Source: a bacterium
GTDB lineage: Bacteria > Actinomycetota > Acidimicrobiia > Acidimicrobiales > CATQHL01
DNA length: 64,000 bases
Assembly: GCA_026708055.1 (NCBI GenBank)
Contig: JAPOVS010000038.1
Coordinates: forward strand, 55,788-119,787
Direction of reading: 5' to 3'
Position numbers and translations under genes: made by a program. The notes beneath the pieces were generated by a model, which made no database searches, was not told the origin of the DNA, and saw only the letters and a list, made by a program, of their open reading frames with translations. Shown here one piece after another: positions 7,560 to 17,100 of this stretch (position 1 is its first letter; every line of letters begins with the position of its first letter).

Positions 7560-8567
7560 ATGGCCGGCGCGGGCGACGTGTTCGCCGAGTTCTGGGACAC
7601 GAAGGGCTACGTCGTGGCCGACGGTGCCATGGGCACGCGGCTGTTCGCCCTGGGGCTGACCTCCGGCGACGCGCCGGAGCGCTTCAACCTGCTGGCCCCC
7701 GGGAGGATCCGCGACGTGCACCGCGGTCACGTGCGGGCGGGTGCCGACCTAGTGCTGACCAACAGCTTCGGCGCCAACCGCGCCCGGCTGCGCCTGCACA
7801 ACCTCCACGAGCGCACCCTGGACTTGAACGAGGCCGCCGCCCGCATCGCCCGGGAGGCCGCCGAGGCGGAGTGCCGCCGCGACCCCCGGACCGTGCTGGT
7901 GGCCGGCTCGATGGGGCCGACGGGCGAACTGCTGGAGCCGCTGGGAGCCATGACCGCGGCCGACTGCGAGCAGACCTTCGCCGAACAGGCCGAAGGTCTG
8001 GCGCAGGGCGGCGTCGACCTGCTGTGGATCGAGACGATGAGCGACCTCGGGGAGGTGGAGGCCGCCGTGCGCGGTACCCGCCGGGTCTGCGACCTACCGG
8101 TGGCGGTGACGATGAGCTTCGATGTCGCCGGACACACGATGATGGGGACGACCGGGACGGAGATGGCCGAGCGGCTCGGCCCGCTGGAGCTGGCCGCCCT
8201 CGGCGCGAACTGCGGCAACAACCTCGCAGACACCGAGGCCGCCGCGCTCGATATCGCCGCCGCCCTTCCCGAGGTCCCGGTGGTCTCCAAGCCGAACGCA
8301 GGGATCCCCTACTGGAGCGGCAACACCTTCCACTACACGGGAACGCCCGAGATGCTGGCGGCCCACGCCCGGCGGGCACGCCAAGGCGGCGTGCGGATCA
8401 TCGGCGCCTGCTGCGGCAGCACCCCCGACCACATCGCTGAGATCGCGGCCGCCCTCGCCGGTGGCCACCCGGGGCCGGCAATCAACGGCCCCCCGGCCGG
8501 AGGGCGGAAACCCTCCCGGCCAGCGCCGACCCCCCACCGCGCCCGATCCCGTCGGCGGCGGCCCTGA
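7560..8567 (+). CDS. Homocysteine S-methyltransferase family protein
   Basis: 335 aa from ATG 7560 ('MAGAGDVFAEFWD'). The fold markers are clear: 'ADGAMGTRL' near the N-terminus, 'TNSFGANRARL', 'GSMGPTGELLEPLG', 'WIETMSDLGEVEAAV', and the zinc-binding cysteines in 'GANCGNN' and 'GACCGSTPDHI'. Such enzymes transfer a methyl group from betaine or another methyl donor to homocysteine. The domain resembles the betaine-homocysteine methyltransferase (BHMT/BmtA) branch rather than the N-terminus of MetH, since no folate or B12 domains follow. The last 30 residues are a basic Pro/Arg-rich tail of doubtful function. It appears to be transcribed alone. Confidence 0.85.
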   Translation: MAGAGDVFAEFWDTKGYVVADGAMGTRLFALGLTSGDAPERFNLLAPGRIRDVHRGHVRAGADLVLTNSFGANRARLRLHNLHERTLDLNEAAARIAREAAEAECRRDPRTVLVAGSMGPTGELLEPLGAMTAADCEQTFAEQAEGLAQGGVDLLWIETMSDLGEVEAAVRGTRRVCDLPVAVTMSFDVAGHTMMGTTGTEMAERLGPLELAALGANCGNNLADTEAAALDIAAALPEVPVVSKPNAGIPYWSGNTFHYTGTPEMLAAHARRARQGGVRIIGACCGSTPDHIAEIAAALAGGHPGPAINGPPAGGRKPSRPAPTPHRARSRRRRP

Positions 8568-8734
8568 CCCCCGGGCGACGAACCCGCCAACCCCTGCGGC
8601 GCGGCCGCGTCGCCGGCGCGTCCTTCGTCACGATGCCGCCCGGGTTCGCGTCGAGCGCTGCTGGCGTCTCGTGTCACACCCCTCACTTATTCTGGTCCTA
8701 GCATCAAGCAGCCGTTGCCGGAGGGTGCAAGAAG

Positions 8735-8926
8735 ATGACAGAAGTTGACGAGGCGTTGACCAGAAAGGGGGCGACCGACCGCTTCAGCAGGACCTCTGCC
8801 ACGACCGTCCGAAGACTTGCGAGCTGGCGGAAGCTGCGTGGGCCCAAGGCAGGGCGTACCTGCCGGTGCTTCCTTCGTTCCGACCTTGTTGCCTACGTCC
8901 GCGGTTGGCGCGGAGCTGTGTCATGA
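8735..8926 (+). CDS. Small helix-turn-helix-like protein, first gene of defence-like operon
   Basis: 63 aa. A GGAGGG ribosome-binding site at 8720-8725 fits the ATG at 8735. The sequence is basic, with 'TTVRRLASWRKLRGPKAGR' followed by 'RSDLVAYVRGW'. This resembles the end of an excisionase/MerR-type (HTH_17) domain, in which a short wing is followed by 'RSDLxAYV'. The stop overlaps the start of the large ATPase gene (ATGA at 8923-8926), so the two are translationally coupled. A likely role is DNA-binding regulator of the operon. Because the protein is so short and cysteine-containing, it could also be a degenerate version of a longer regulator. Confidence 0.55.
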   Translation: MTEVDEALTRKGATDRFSRTSATTVRRLASWRKLRGPKAGRTCRCFLRSDLVAYVRGWRGAVS

Positions 8927-11900
8927 CTGTTCTCGGAACGGTACGCCCCTTTATCGAAGTTGATCGAAAGGGGCTGGAGCTGCGGCGGTTTAGGCCTCGG
9001 TTGAGTTTCGGGTATCAGCAGGATCTGCTTGCACTTGTGCAGGATCTTGACGGGCAACCAGTCGAAGAGCGGATCGTTCGGATTCGTTCGAGCATCGATA
9101 CTGCCGAGACGCAGCGCTTGATGCTTCGCGAACGCGGTGTGAGTCCCGACGATGTCGAACCGACGATCGTGTACCTCGGAAGCCTACGGGTGCTACGGGA
9201 TCTGACTCTTCAGGGGTGGGTTGCCGGTGCCGACGATGAAGGGGTATACGTCGTTCCACCATCCCTCACCTCGGCGGGTGAGGATCCCTCCGAAGCCAAG
9301 AGCGATCTGCGCAGTTCCTTCCGTTTCGTGTTGGCAGACCAGTTGCACACCCCATCGGTGGGAGCGTTCGTCCGACGGATGGAGGGGCGCGGAATCGACA
9401 AGGTCTTCGCTGATGGCCCCGAACTCGCGTCTCGACTTGAGAAGGCTGCACGCAAGGGCAGCCCAGGACAGGCGATGCGACCTGTGCTCGAATTGGTCGA
9501 CGGCAATGTCCGGGATGCGGCAACCGGGCTACGTCTCCAAGACATCTGGCGGTATGCCCGGCTCCAGTGGTCGATTCCGTACCAGCCGACTCCAGGACGC
9601 AATCTCCACTATCTGGTCCGGGACGAGCGAGGCCCGGGCCGACCCATCGTCGGCATCGCTGCGTTGGGCAACGCGATCTTGGGCCTGAACCAGCGGGATG
9701 ACGCGCTCGGCTGGTCGATAGACGCGCTATCACGACGTTACGATGACTCCAGCCCAGAGGATCAAAGCAGTCTGGCTCGGCATTTGGCAGCGTTTGCCCT
9801 AGCGGAAGTCGATCGCGTCTACACCCGCGATTTCAACTTGGCCGGACTCAGTTCTGAAGAGAAGATCCGTTATCTCGGAGACATCGAGGCCGCCGCCGAC
9901 AGCGCGCGCAGAGCCGCACTCGCCGCAGCAGGCGACGAGAGGACCGCCGAGTACGAACTGATTCGAAAGGCGCACAATCTTGTGCAGGACGGCAACGCCG
10001 ACACGGTCAACTGGGAAACAATTGCCAAGACCCACCTCTATCGACGGAAGCGTGCGGCACACCTCGCCGACACTCTTCGCGCCATCGACATCTTCGATCG
10101 AGCAGGTCTCGACGAGGATCCGCTCGCATTGCCAGACTTGTTGGCAACGGCGGACGGGCGCCGGGCCGTCGAGATCGTGCTGCGACGGATCAAGCAGCAG
10201 GCGATCGCCGAGAACGTCATGGAGATAATCACATGCGGTGCTGTCGCTCCGTACCAGCAGGTGCTCGGCGGCAAGTTGGTCGCGATGCTCATGACGTCGC
10301 CGCAGGTGGTTGCTGACGTTCGAGAGCGCTACGACGGGCGAGTCAGCCTCATCGCATCCGGTATGGCGGGACGTGCGATCGTGCGGACGCCAGCGTTGTC
10401 GATGTTGACAACCTCCAGCCTCTACGCGTTCGGCTCCGCCCAGTACAACCGGATTCGAATCCCAGGCGAGGACACAGCCGACGACATTCGATACCGGCGG
10501 GTGGGATCTACCGAGAGCTACGGAACGGTGCAGTTCTCGTCCGACACAACGGAGACGCTGACTGCCGCAGCCCGACTCGCAAACAGCAAACGGCGTTTGG
10601 TCAACAATCTCTTCGGAGAGGGCATGTCTCCCAAACTGCGCTCATTGCGGCTTGGCCTCGAAGCGCTCGGCTTGGCACCCGACGAATACTTGCGACATCA
10701 CTCGCCCCGGTTGCTCTACGCCGTGCCCTTGGTGTCGAATGCTGACGAAGTGATGCTGGGACTCAGTCGTGAGCCTCGCTACATCCTGCCGGTGTCGGGG
10801 GGGTCGGCCACGACCGTCGCCATCGCCCAGTACTGGTTTGACCGGTGGGTCAAGGCGCGTCTGGAGCGTCCGGACACGATCGAACGAGTTCGGTCCCTTC
10901 ATCGAGATGTCCATCTCGTGTCCCGGGTGGCCAGCGACCTCAGGGTCTTGAACGACTCGATAGCGGCTGACTCAGGCGATCTGAGCGAAGTAGTGGAGAT
11001 CGACTCGAGGCGGATCTCCAACAGCGACGAGCCGATCAGCTTTGTCGAGAGGCTCTACCGAAACAGGAACAGCTTCGCAGATCGGCTCTCCGCCGAGGAA
11101 CTGAACTGGATCCATGTCGATCTAGGTCTTGATCAGTTCGTCCTCGACGCTGTCGAGGAGGACTGCCAACTCATCATCACGGGAAATCCCGGCGACGGCA
11201 AGACCTTCATCATCCAGAGGTTACGAGCGGAGTTGGAGCGCAGGGGGACGACGGTCTTCACTGACGCGAACGCTTGCACCAATAAAGAGATCTTGGCCGC
11301 TTGGCGCATGTGCGAAGAGAAGCGGGTGCCTTTCGTGCTGGCGATCAACGAGTGGCCTCTGTTCGAGTTGCAGCGGCTCGCCAGACAGGGGGGTTTTGCT
11401 CCGGTCGATGAGGCGGTTCGCCAAGTACAGGAAGCCATCTACTACGGGCAGGCACCCGACTCCGAGCAAGGGCGTGTCGTTGTTGTTGACCTTAGCCTCA
11501 GGAATGTCCTGGCCCCGCCGGTCACGACGAATGCCCTGCAGCGCCTCATTGCCGACCGGTTCATCGGCCAGCTTGACGACTTGGATCCGGCCAAGACCAA
11601 CGTCAACAGGCTTCGACACGAGCGAGTTCAGGAACGGTTGGCTGCGCTGCTCGAACATGTTGGTCGACGGGGCCACCACACCACAATGCGCCAACTCATG
11701 GGGTACATCGCCTACATCCTCACCGGCGGAACAGGATCCACTCAGCGCTTGAGAGAGCTGACGGGCACGCGCTTCGTATACGCCACTCTCGCCTTCCAAG
11801 GCGGGGATGGTCCACTGTTCGACCTGGTCCGCACTGCCTTCGACCCGGCGCGGACCACCCATCCCCGATATGACGAGGAGTTGTGGCGGGGAACAACGCG

Positions 11901-12597
11901 CCCAGCGGACTGGATCGACCCATCCGACGTGCCCGGAGCAGTGGCGGCGTGTCCCGAAGTGAACCGCAAGCGCTTCTTCGAGGTAGCGAAGCGCCGGTTT
12001 TTCTTCGAGCACGCGGCAGGGCACGAGTTGCTGGGAGTTCTTCCTCGCGACGAGGCCGAGTTCGACGAGGTACTCCACGGTGGCACTCAAGGCGACGTCC
12101 TGATCGTGCGGACGATGGTGCTGGCAATCAATCGGTTCTTCGAGCCCGATGCCCCAGATGATGACAGTGAGTTGACTCTGTGGCAGTCCCACCGCTATGA
12201 CGTGCGAGCCCCGGCCGCATTCGTGGCTCTGCATCGTGCGAGTGCGAATGCCATGATGGTCGAGGGGCCATCACTTGCATCGTGGGTCGATCGGTGGCTC
12301 CGCCCTGAACTCCGCCGGGTTACGCAATTCGCGCTTCGAACCGCGGATCATGGCGGCCGGCGACCGGCCCTCTTGATCGATCGCGAGCTATATCTCACCC
12401 TCAAGGACGCGGCTGTCGGACTCGGCCAATCGACCTGGTCGCGAAGCATCGCCCGCAAGGTGACGAGGTTCGTCGATGAGGTTCATCGCTTGCGTCCCCC
12501 GCCTGGTGCGATGGTCGACCTGCACATCCGTAACGTTGACAACAACCAAATGGTGCGGGTGCGGATTCAACGCGATCCGGCGAGGTACCAGTTGTGA
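8923..12597 (+). CDS. DruA-like (DUF4338) domain fused to a P-loop ATPase
   Basis: 1224 aa; ATG 8923 overlaps the previous stop. Residues about 1-680 resemble DUF4338, the DruA domain of Druantia: 'GRPIVGIAALGNAILGLNQR' (about 237-256), 'LLGGKLVAMLM' (about 446-456) and 'TTSLYAFGSAQYNRIR' (about 496-511). After a linker, the C-terminal part is an ATPase with Walker A 'ITGNPGDGKTFIIQRL' (about 750-765) and a hydrophobic strand 'GRVVVVDLSLRNVL' that may act as Walker B. The 'GNPGDGKT' style and the following two genes recall DndF/DptF of phosphorothioation-dependent restriction. The stop overlaps the next start by 4 bp. The DNA is visibly less GC-rich than the flanking metabolic genes, suggesting transfer. 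The fold assignment is from remembered motifs. Confidence 0.7.
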   Translation: MTVLGTVRPFIEVDRKGLELRRFRPRLSFGYQQDLLALVQDLDGQPVEERIVRIRSSIDTAETQRLMLRERGVSPDDVEPTIVYLGSLRVLRDLTLQGWVAGADDEGVYVVPPSLTSAGEDPSEAKSDLRSSFRFVLADQLHTPSVGAFVRRMEGRGIDKVFADGPELASRLEKAARKGSPGQAMRPVLELVDGNVRDAATGLRLQDIWRYARLQWSIPYQPTPGRNLHYLVRDERGPGRPIVGIAALGNAILGLNQRDDALGWSIDALSRRYDDSSPEDQSSLARHLAAFALAEVDRVYTRDFNLAGLSSEEKIRYLGDIEAAADSARRAALAAAGDERTAEYELIRKAHNLVQDGNADTVNWETIAKTHLYRRKRAAHLADTLRAIDIFDRAGLDEDPLALPDLLATADGRRAVEIVLRRIKQQAIAENVMEIITCGAVAPYQQVLGGKLVAMLMTSPQVVADVRERYDGRVSLIASGMAGRAIVRTPALSMLTTSSLYAFGSAQYNRIRIPGEDTADDIRYRRVGSTESYGTVQFSSDTTETLTAAARLANSKRRLVNNLFGEGMSPKLRSLRLGLEALGLAPDEYLRHHSPRLLYAVPLVSNADEVMLGLSREPRYILPVSGGSATTVAIAQYWFDRWVKARLERPDTIERVRSLHRDVHLVSRVASDLRVLNDSIAADSGDLSEVVEIDSRRISNSDEPISFVERLYRNRNSFADRLSAEELNWIHVDLGLDQFVLDAVEEDCQLIITGNPGDGKTFIIQRLRAELERRGTTVFTDANACTNKEILAAWRMCEEKRVPFVLAINEWPLFELQRLARQGGFAPVDEAVRQVQEAIYYGQAPDSEQGRVVVVDLSLRNVLAPPVTTNALQRLIADRFIGQLDDLDPAKTNVNRLRHERVQERLAALLEHVGRRGHHTTMRQLMGYIAYILTGGTGSTQRLRELTGTRFVYATLAFQGGDGPLFDLVRTAFDPARTTHPRYDEELWRGTTRPADWIDPSDVPGAVAACPEVNRKRFFEVAKRRFFFEHAAGHELLGVLPRDEAEFDEVLHGGTQGDVLIVRTMVLAINRFFEPDAPDDDSELTLWQSHRYDVRAPAAFVALHRASANAMMVEGPSLASWVDRWLRPELRRVTQFALRTADHGGRRPALLIDRELYLTLKDAAVGLGQSTWSRSIARKVTRFVDEVHRLRPPPGAMVDLHIRNVDNNQMVRVRIQRDPARYQL

Positions 12598-14129
12598 GCG
12601 TTGTGTCGATCGAGACGCCAGATGTGCTCCTTCGCCGGATCTACGACGAGGAGTTCGGCTTCCTGCCCACCAACAAGTCGATGAAGCCGGTACACGTCGC
12701 GAACGGGCTAGCCCGCCGAGTGGTGGGAGCGACCAACGATTTCCGACCTTTGGCGAAAGTGATCCGCCAGTACGTCACCAAGCAGAAGGCCGGGTATCTC
12801 GAGGAGCGCAATCCCAACGCGGCCATCATCGAGGCCTACCCCGACAAGTTCCAAGACTTGCACCGCAACCCGCCGCCGGATGAGCGACTCACGTCGTTCC
12901 GTGCGCTCGCCAAGGACACACTGGGCGCCGACGGCGCCGTCTTCGAGTCCGGGCAGTCGTCATTCACGCTGTCCCATCAGCGGATGATCACAAATGACGC
13001 TTCCGACAATGGCTCAGGAGACTTCCTGGCGGGCCTGCTAACAGCTGGCAGCGGTCCGGTAGTCGCGACGGATCTGTTGCGTGATCTGCTTGATCGGGAC
13101 ACTGACCCGTGGACGATGATCGCCTGGCCGATGCTCGACGTTGGCGCCGGGTCGGACGCGGATTTGTCAGGCGTAGCGCGCACTCGGGCTGAGCGCGTAT
13201 CGGCCGATCTGCTGGCAGTGGGGGAGGACGGTCAGATTTCCTCCCCGACTCTTCGACAACTGCGCCGGCGCTTCGACCAACTGGCTTCGCACGAGAAGCA
13301 GGGCGAGAAGCTCACGACGTTGAGACGGCTAGTCCTGTTCGGGTGTTTCGCGATCCACGTACACATGATTCACCGCTGCGCGGACGTCATGCGCGATGGA
13401 GCGAGACCCCCCATGCTGCTGGACATGTGCGACGGACGTCGCCGTTCGTTGCGGGAGGCCTCGGCTGCGACCCTTGAGGCTGGGCGGCGCGCGATCGAGC
13501 AGCTGGTGGTGTTCCGCATCCGAGAACATCTCGCAAGCGTGCTCGGGGAGGAAGAGCGCATTGAGCTGTATCTTGACGCTCTGCCAGACACTCCCGACAA
13601 GCAACTCATTGTTGACGTGTACCGGGCCGAGCGGGCCTCGCTGGGTGCAGTCGATGCCTTGGTCGAGGCGTACTGGAAGGCCGGCTACTCCGGTGTGGGC
13701 CCCAAGGCCGCCAAGGGCTACCCGTGGAACGCCCTGCGAGAGTTGGGCCGTCGCAGCGGCTACCTGTCTCCCTACGACGACCGAGGTCGCGGCGGTAAGG
13801 AGCACAAGCGTTACGGGGTCAACGCCGAATTCGCTGAAGTACTCGTAGCGTCCGTCGTTGCACCGGAGCAACCGCGACAATTCGATGAGTTCCTCGATGA
13901 CTTGAGGGATGCATATGGCATCGTGGTCGGACGGCAGGGTGACTTCGACATCGTGCGCCGCAATGACCTGCGGTTGGGTGCCGACCTCCCACGTTCTGTG
14001 TCATTCAACGAGAACGACCTGCGCCTCAACGTGAACCAATTCAGAGATCTCTTGGTCGACATCGGATTCGCGAAGACCTACGCCGACGGAAGGACGATCG
14101 TTACAACCGATGAGGGCCGGCAACTATGA
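12594..14129 (+). CDS. Conserved partner protein of the operon (DndG/DptG position), function unknown
   Basis: 511 aa; GTG 12594 overlaps the preceding stop (GTGA) and its own stop overlaps the next start (ATGA), so it is translated as the middle member of a coupled trio. No signal peptide, membrane segment or catalytic motif is obvious. The protein is mixed alpha-helical, charged and soluble in composition. Visible landmarks are 'EEFGFLPTNKSMKPVHVAN' near the start and 'NQFRDLLVDIGFAKTYADG' near the end. In DndFGH/DptFGH loci the gene between the small ATPase and the large HerA-like protein is DndG/DptG, of similar length. The assignment rests on position and size, not on recognised sequence. 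Confidence 0.6.
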   Translation: MSVVSIETPDVLLRRIYDEEFGFLPTNKSMKPVHVANGLARRVVGATNDFRPLAKVIRQYVTKQKAGYLEERNPNAAIIEAYPDKFQDLHRNPPPDERLTSFRALAKDTLGADGAVFESGQSSFTLSHQRMITNDASDNGSGDFLAGLLTAGSGPVVATDLLRDLLDRDTDPWTMIAWPMLDVGAGSDADLSGVARTRAERVSADLLAVGEDGQISSPTLRQLRRRFDQLASHEKQGEKLTTLRRLVLFGCFAIHVHMIHRCADVMRDGARPPMLLDMCDGRRRSLREASAATLEAGRRAIEQLVVFRIREHLASVLGEEERIELYLDALPDTPDKQLIVDVYRAERASLGAVDALVEAYWKAGYSGVGPKAAKGYPWNALRELGRRSGYLSPYDDRGRGGKEHKRYGVNAEFAEVLVASVVAPEQPRQFDEFLDDLRDAYGIVVGRQGDFDIVRRNDLRLGADLPRSVSFNENDLRLNVNQFRDLLVDIGFAKTYADGRTIVTTDEGRQL

Positions 14130-17100
14130 ACTCGGCTCAGATGGCAGACGAAGCCAGCCGGGAGGCAACCCTCATTGCGGAACTCTTGGCGCACGCAGTC
14201 CGCAACGCTGAGGGCAACACCGGTGTGCTCATACGCGACCTCCACCTCGACTCCGCTGCAGTGTGCGCGCAGTTGCGGCGACTCGGTGAAGAAGGGCTCG
14301 ACCTAAGGATCGCCTACCTGAACCCAGACGCTTCAGAGGCGGCCTTGGGCGCCGGGATTCCGAGTGAGGAATTCGATACTTCTGTTGAGCAGGCGGAACG
14401 CTGGCGCAACGAGCGCGGCCTTGACGCGCTGATCGTGGTTGTCTCAGAGTCCGACCAAGCGAAGCTGACCTCACTCGAGGACTTCGTCTTGATTGGACCA
14501 TCGAGCCTGCGAGGACTGTTGGTGGAGCGGGCGCAACTCGAACTATCAGAGATCAACGACGTGCTGCCGCGATGGTGGGGCATCATCGGCCACGATGAGC
14601 AGACTTCGTTCATCGATCTACTCGACTACTTCCTTGCGCTGGAAGGACTCGGGCCGGAGCAGGTTAAGGAAGCGGCGGCCACCAGCATCAACATGCTCGG
14701 GCTCCTGCCAGACCCCGCCCTCTTCGACGATCCGAACGAGAATCAGCTGCGGAAGCGACTGGAGGAGAATCGCGTACTCGCGCTGCGGCTCGCGAACTTC
14801 AGTGAGGATGACCGAGCGAAGGTCGACGCCGCGTTGGCCGCGGAGGAAGACCATGAACGCCGGGCGCGATTGCAGGCTCAACTGCGCACGCTGCAGCAGC
14901 ATCGACGCGGCGGAGAGATGGCGCTCTCAGCGAGCGACGCTCGCGAACTGCTGAAAGCCAAGGCGCGAAAGCCCAAGCCGAAGCCCAAACCGGAACCAAA
15001 CGGCGACGCCCCCGACGATCCGCCGCCTCCGCAGCCGAGCAGCCTGACTGCGCTCGCAGCAGGAGCACTGTTGCGACCGACCGCTGACAACGCTGAGCCT
15101 GACGATGCTGACTCGCGGGAGCCTGACGATGCCGACGACACTGCGCCGGCCTCGTTGGCCCAAGCCGTGGAGGAGTTGACAAGCGAACTCGACAACCTCG
15201 AGCAAACCGTCCGGCCGGAGCCGATTCGCGTGACCTTGCCATCCGGGACTCAGATCGACGGCGAGGTGCAGACCGATGTGCTCGCGTTGGTAGGACGGAT
15301 GGTCGACGAGTCCAGGTGCGGCGGCCTAGCCCGAGTGTTAGGCGCCGACATCGCCGCGATGGTTCGCAACTTCCAGCAGTCGGCTGAACTGATCGAGTCT
15401 TGGGACTTGGCGAAGATCGCCTATCTCATCGAGGCTTTCGCCGAAACGGACTCCCACTTCGACCCAATCCGTCAAGCGTTCGAGCAATACGGTGCTGCTC
15501 GTCGTGATCTCTTGCCGATGGTCCGCGAACTGTGCGTAGAACCGTTGCTCGTTGCCGTCAGCCCCTCGTCAGCCCCACTAGTTGCAGCGGTTGTCGACAC
15601 GTACCAATGTCTAGTGACAACCTTGCGAGACGACCACACGGCGCTGCATGAGGCATTTGCGGAGGATGCTCGGGCGCTCCTTGAACGCGTCCTGCTTATC
15701 GACACAGTTTTCCTGGACAACGGTTCATCGCTCGTTGCTCTGCTGACACCGCTCCATCCGCTTCTGCTGTGGCATTACATGGAATATACTCGAGTACTTT
15801 CGAATCAGCGAGACTTCCTTGAAATTCGTGACCGGGAGTTGGTCTTCTCTGAACTCGACCGCAATGGCGTGCCGCTGTTTCTTCCCTCACTGGGGGTCCC
15901 GCGGCTTGTCTCCCAGCACGGCGCCTTGAGTTTGCCCTACGCCGGCAAGTTCGGCAGTCTCCCGCAGTTCAGCGAGACGGCAAACGCCAGTGACCCGAAG
16001 GATGGCCTCGAGCCCATCAGGAAGCTTCTGGAAGCCTTTATCGACATGCATCCTTCATCGGCTGAGGGGCTGCGACTGGCTGTGCTTGAGCCACCGGACG
16101 CTGCCCAGTTCCTGCTCGCGTGTTGCGATCTGGCCGACCGGAAGGATGCCAAGCTGCGTGGGGCCCATATCACCGTGCTGCGTTCACGCGCAGGCGTCGG
16201 CACCGAACTGGACCTATCGGCCGATGAGGAACGACGTATACAACAGCGCTTCGGCGATCACGCGAACCGCCGCTTTACCTTCGAGACGATTCGAGTAGCC
16301 GAGGAGGACCTAGCGCCACCCGATGGGCTCATGTGCCACATCTACATCGCAGTCGACCAGACCAAGCGGTTGCACGCCAACGCCTCTGGGCAACCACAGA
16401 GGATTCAGCCTCTCACCAACCGGCGCCGGCTTGCATATCGACTGAGCAGTGACACGCTCGACTTGGAGCCGGAGCCGGGGGGCATCCTGGCCGACTACTC
16501 CAAACTCGCTCAGTTAGCCGTTGGTTCGACCATCCTGTCTTATTCGCTGATCCACCAAGCGGAAGACTTGCGCGCCCGACTTCAAGAAGGCGCTCGGCAG
16601 GTGCCGTGGTACGTCGTGATTGATGGCCACGTAGACCGGGATCTCGAGATAGGTGGTCTCCGGATCTTGACCGCCCGAGAGCGCACGCGCGATGTGGCCG
16701 CCTTCACGCGAAGCAGCGACGCTTTCCGGCGCAGCCTCCGCGACGTAGTGCGTCAGTTCAATACCTCGGTCAACGATGATGCCCTCGACTCCATCTTGGT
16801 GTCTCTCAGCGAACTGCTCGACGCAGGCCTGCTGGCCTTGCGTCCGGGCAAGTCCGGAGAGATCGTGGTTCCCCACGTCAAGGGCATCCTCGGGATGATG
16901 GTCTCAGTCAAGCATCTGCGCGACACTGCGCCGCCAGGGCTTGACCGGATCGTTCTGAGTCTGGACAGTGAGGAGGCGCGACGCTGGCTCCATTTGCACG
17001 ACAACAAGGACAACTCGCGATCGGATCTGCTCGTCATCGACGGCGCAGACAGTCAGTTCACCGTCACGATCGTCGAGGTCAAGGCCCATCAGAACGCCCC

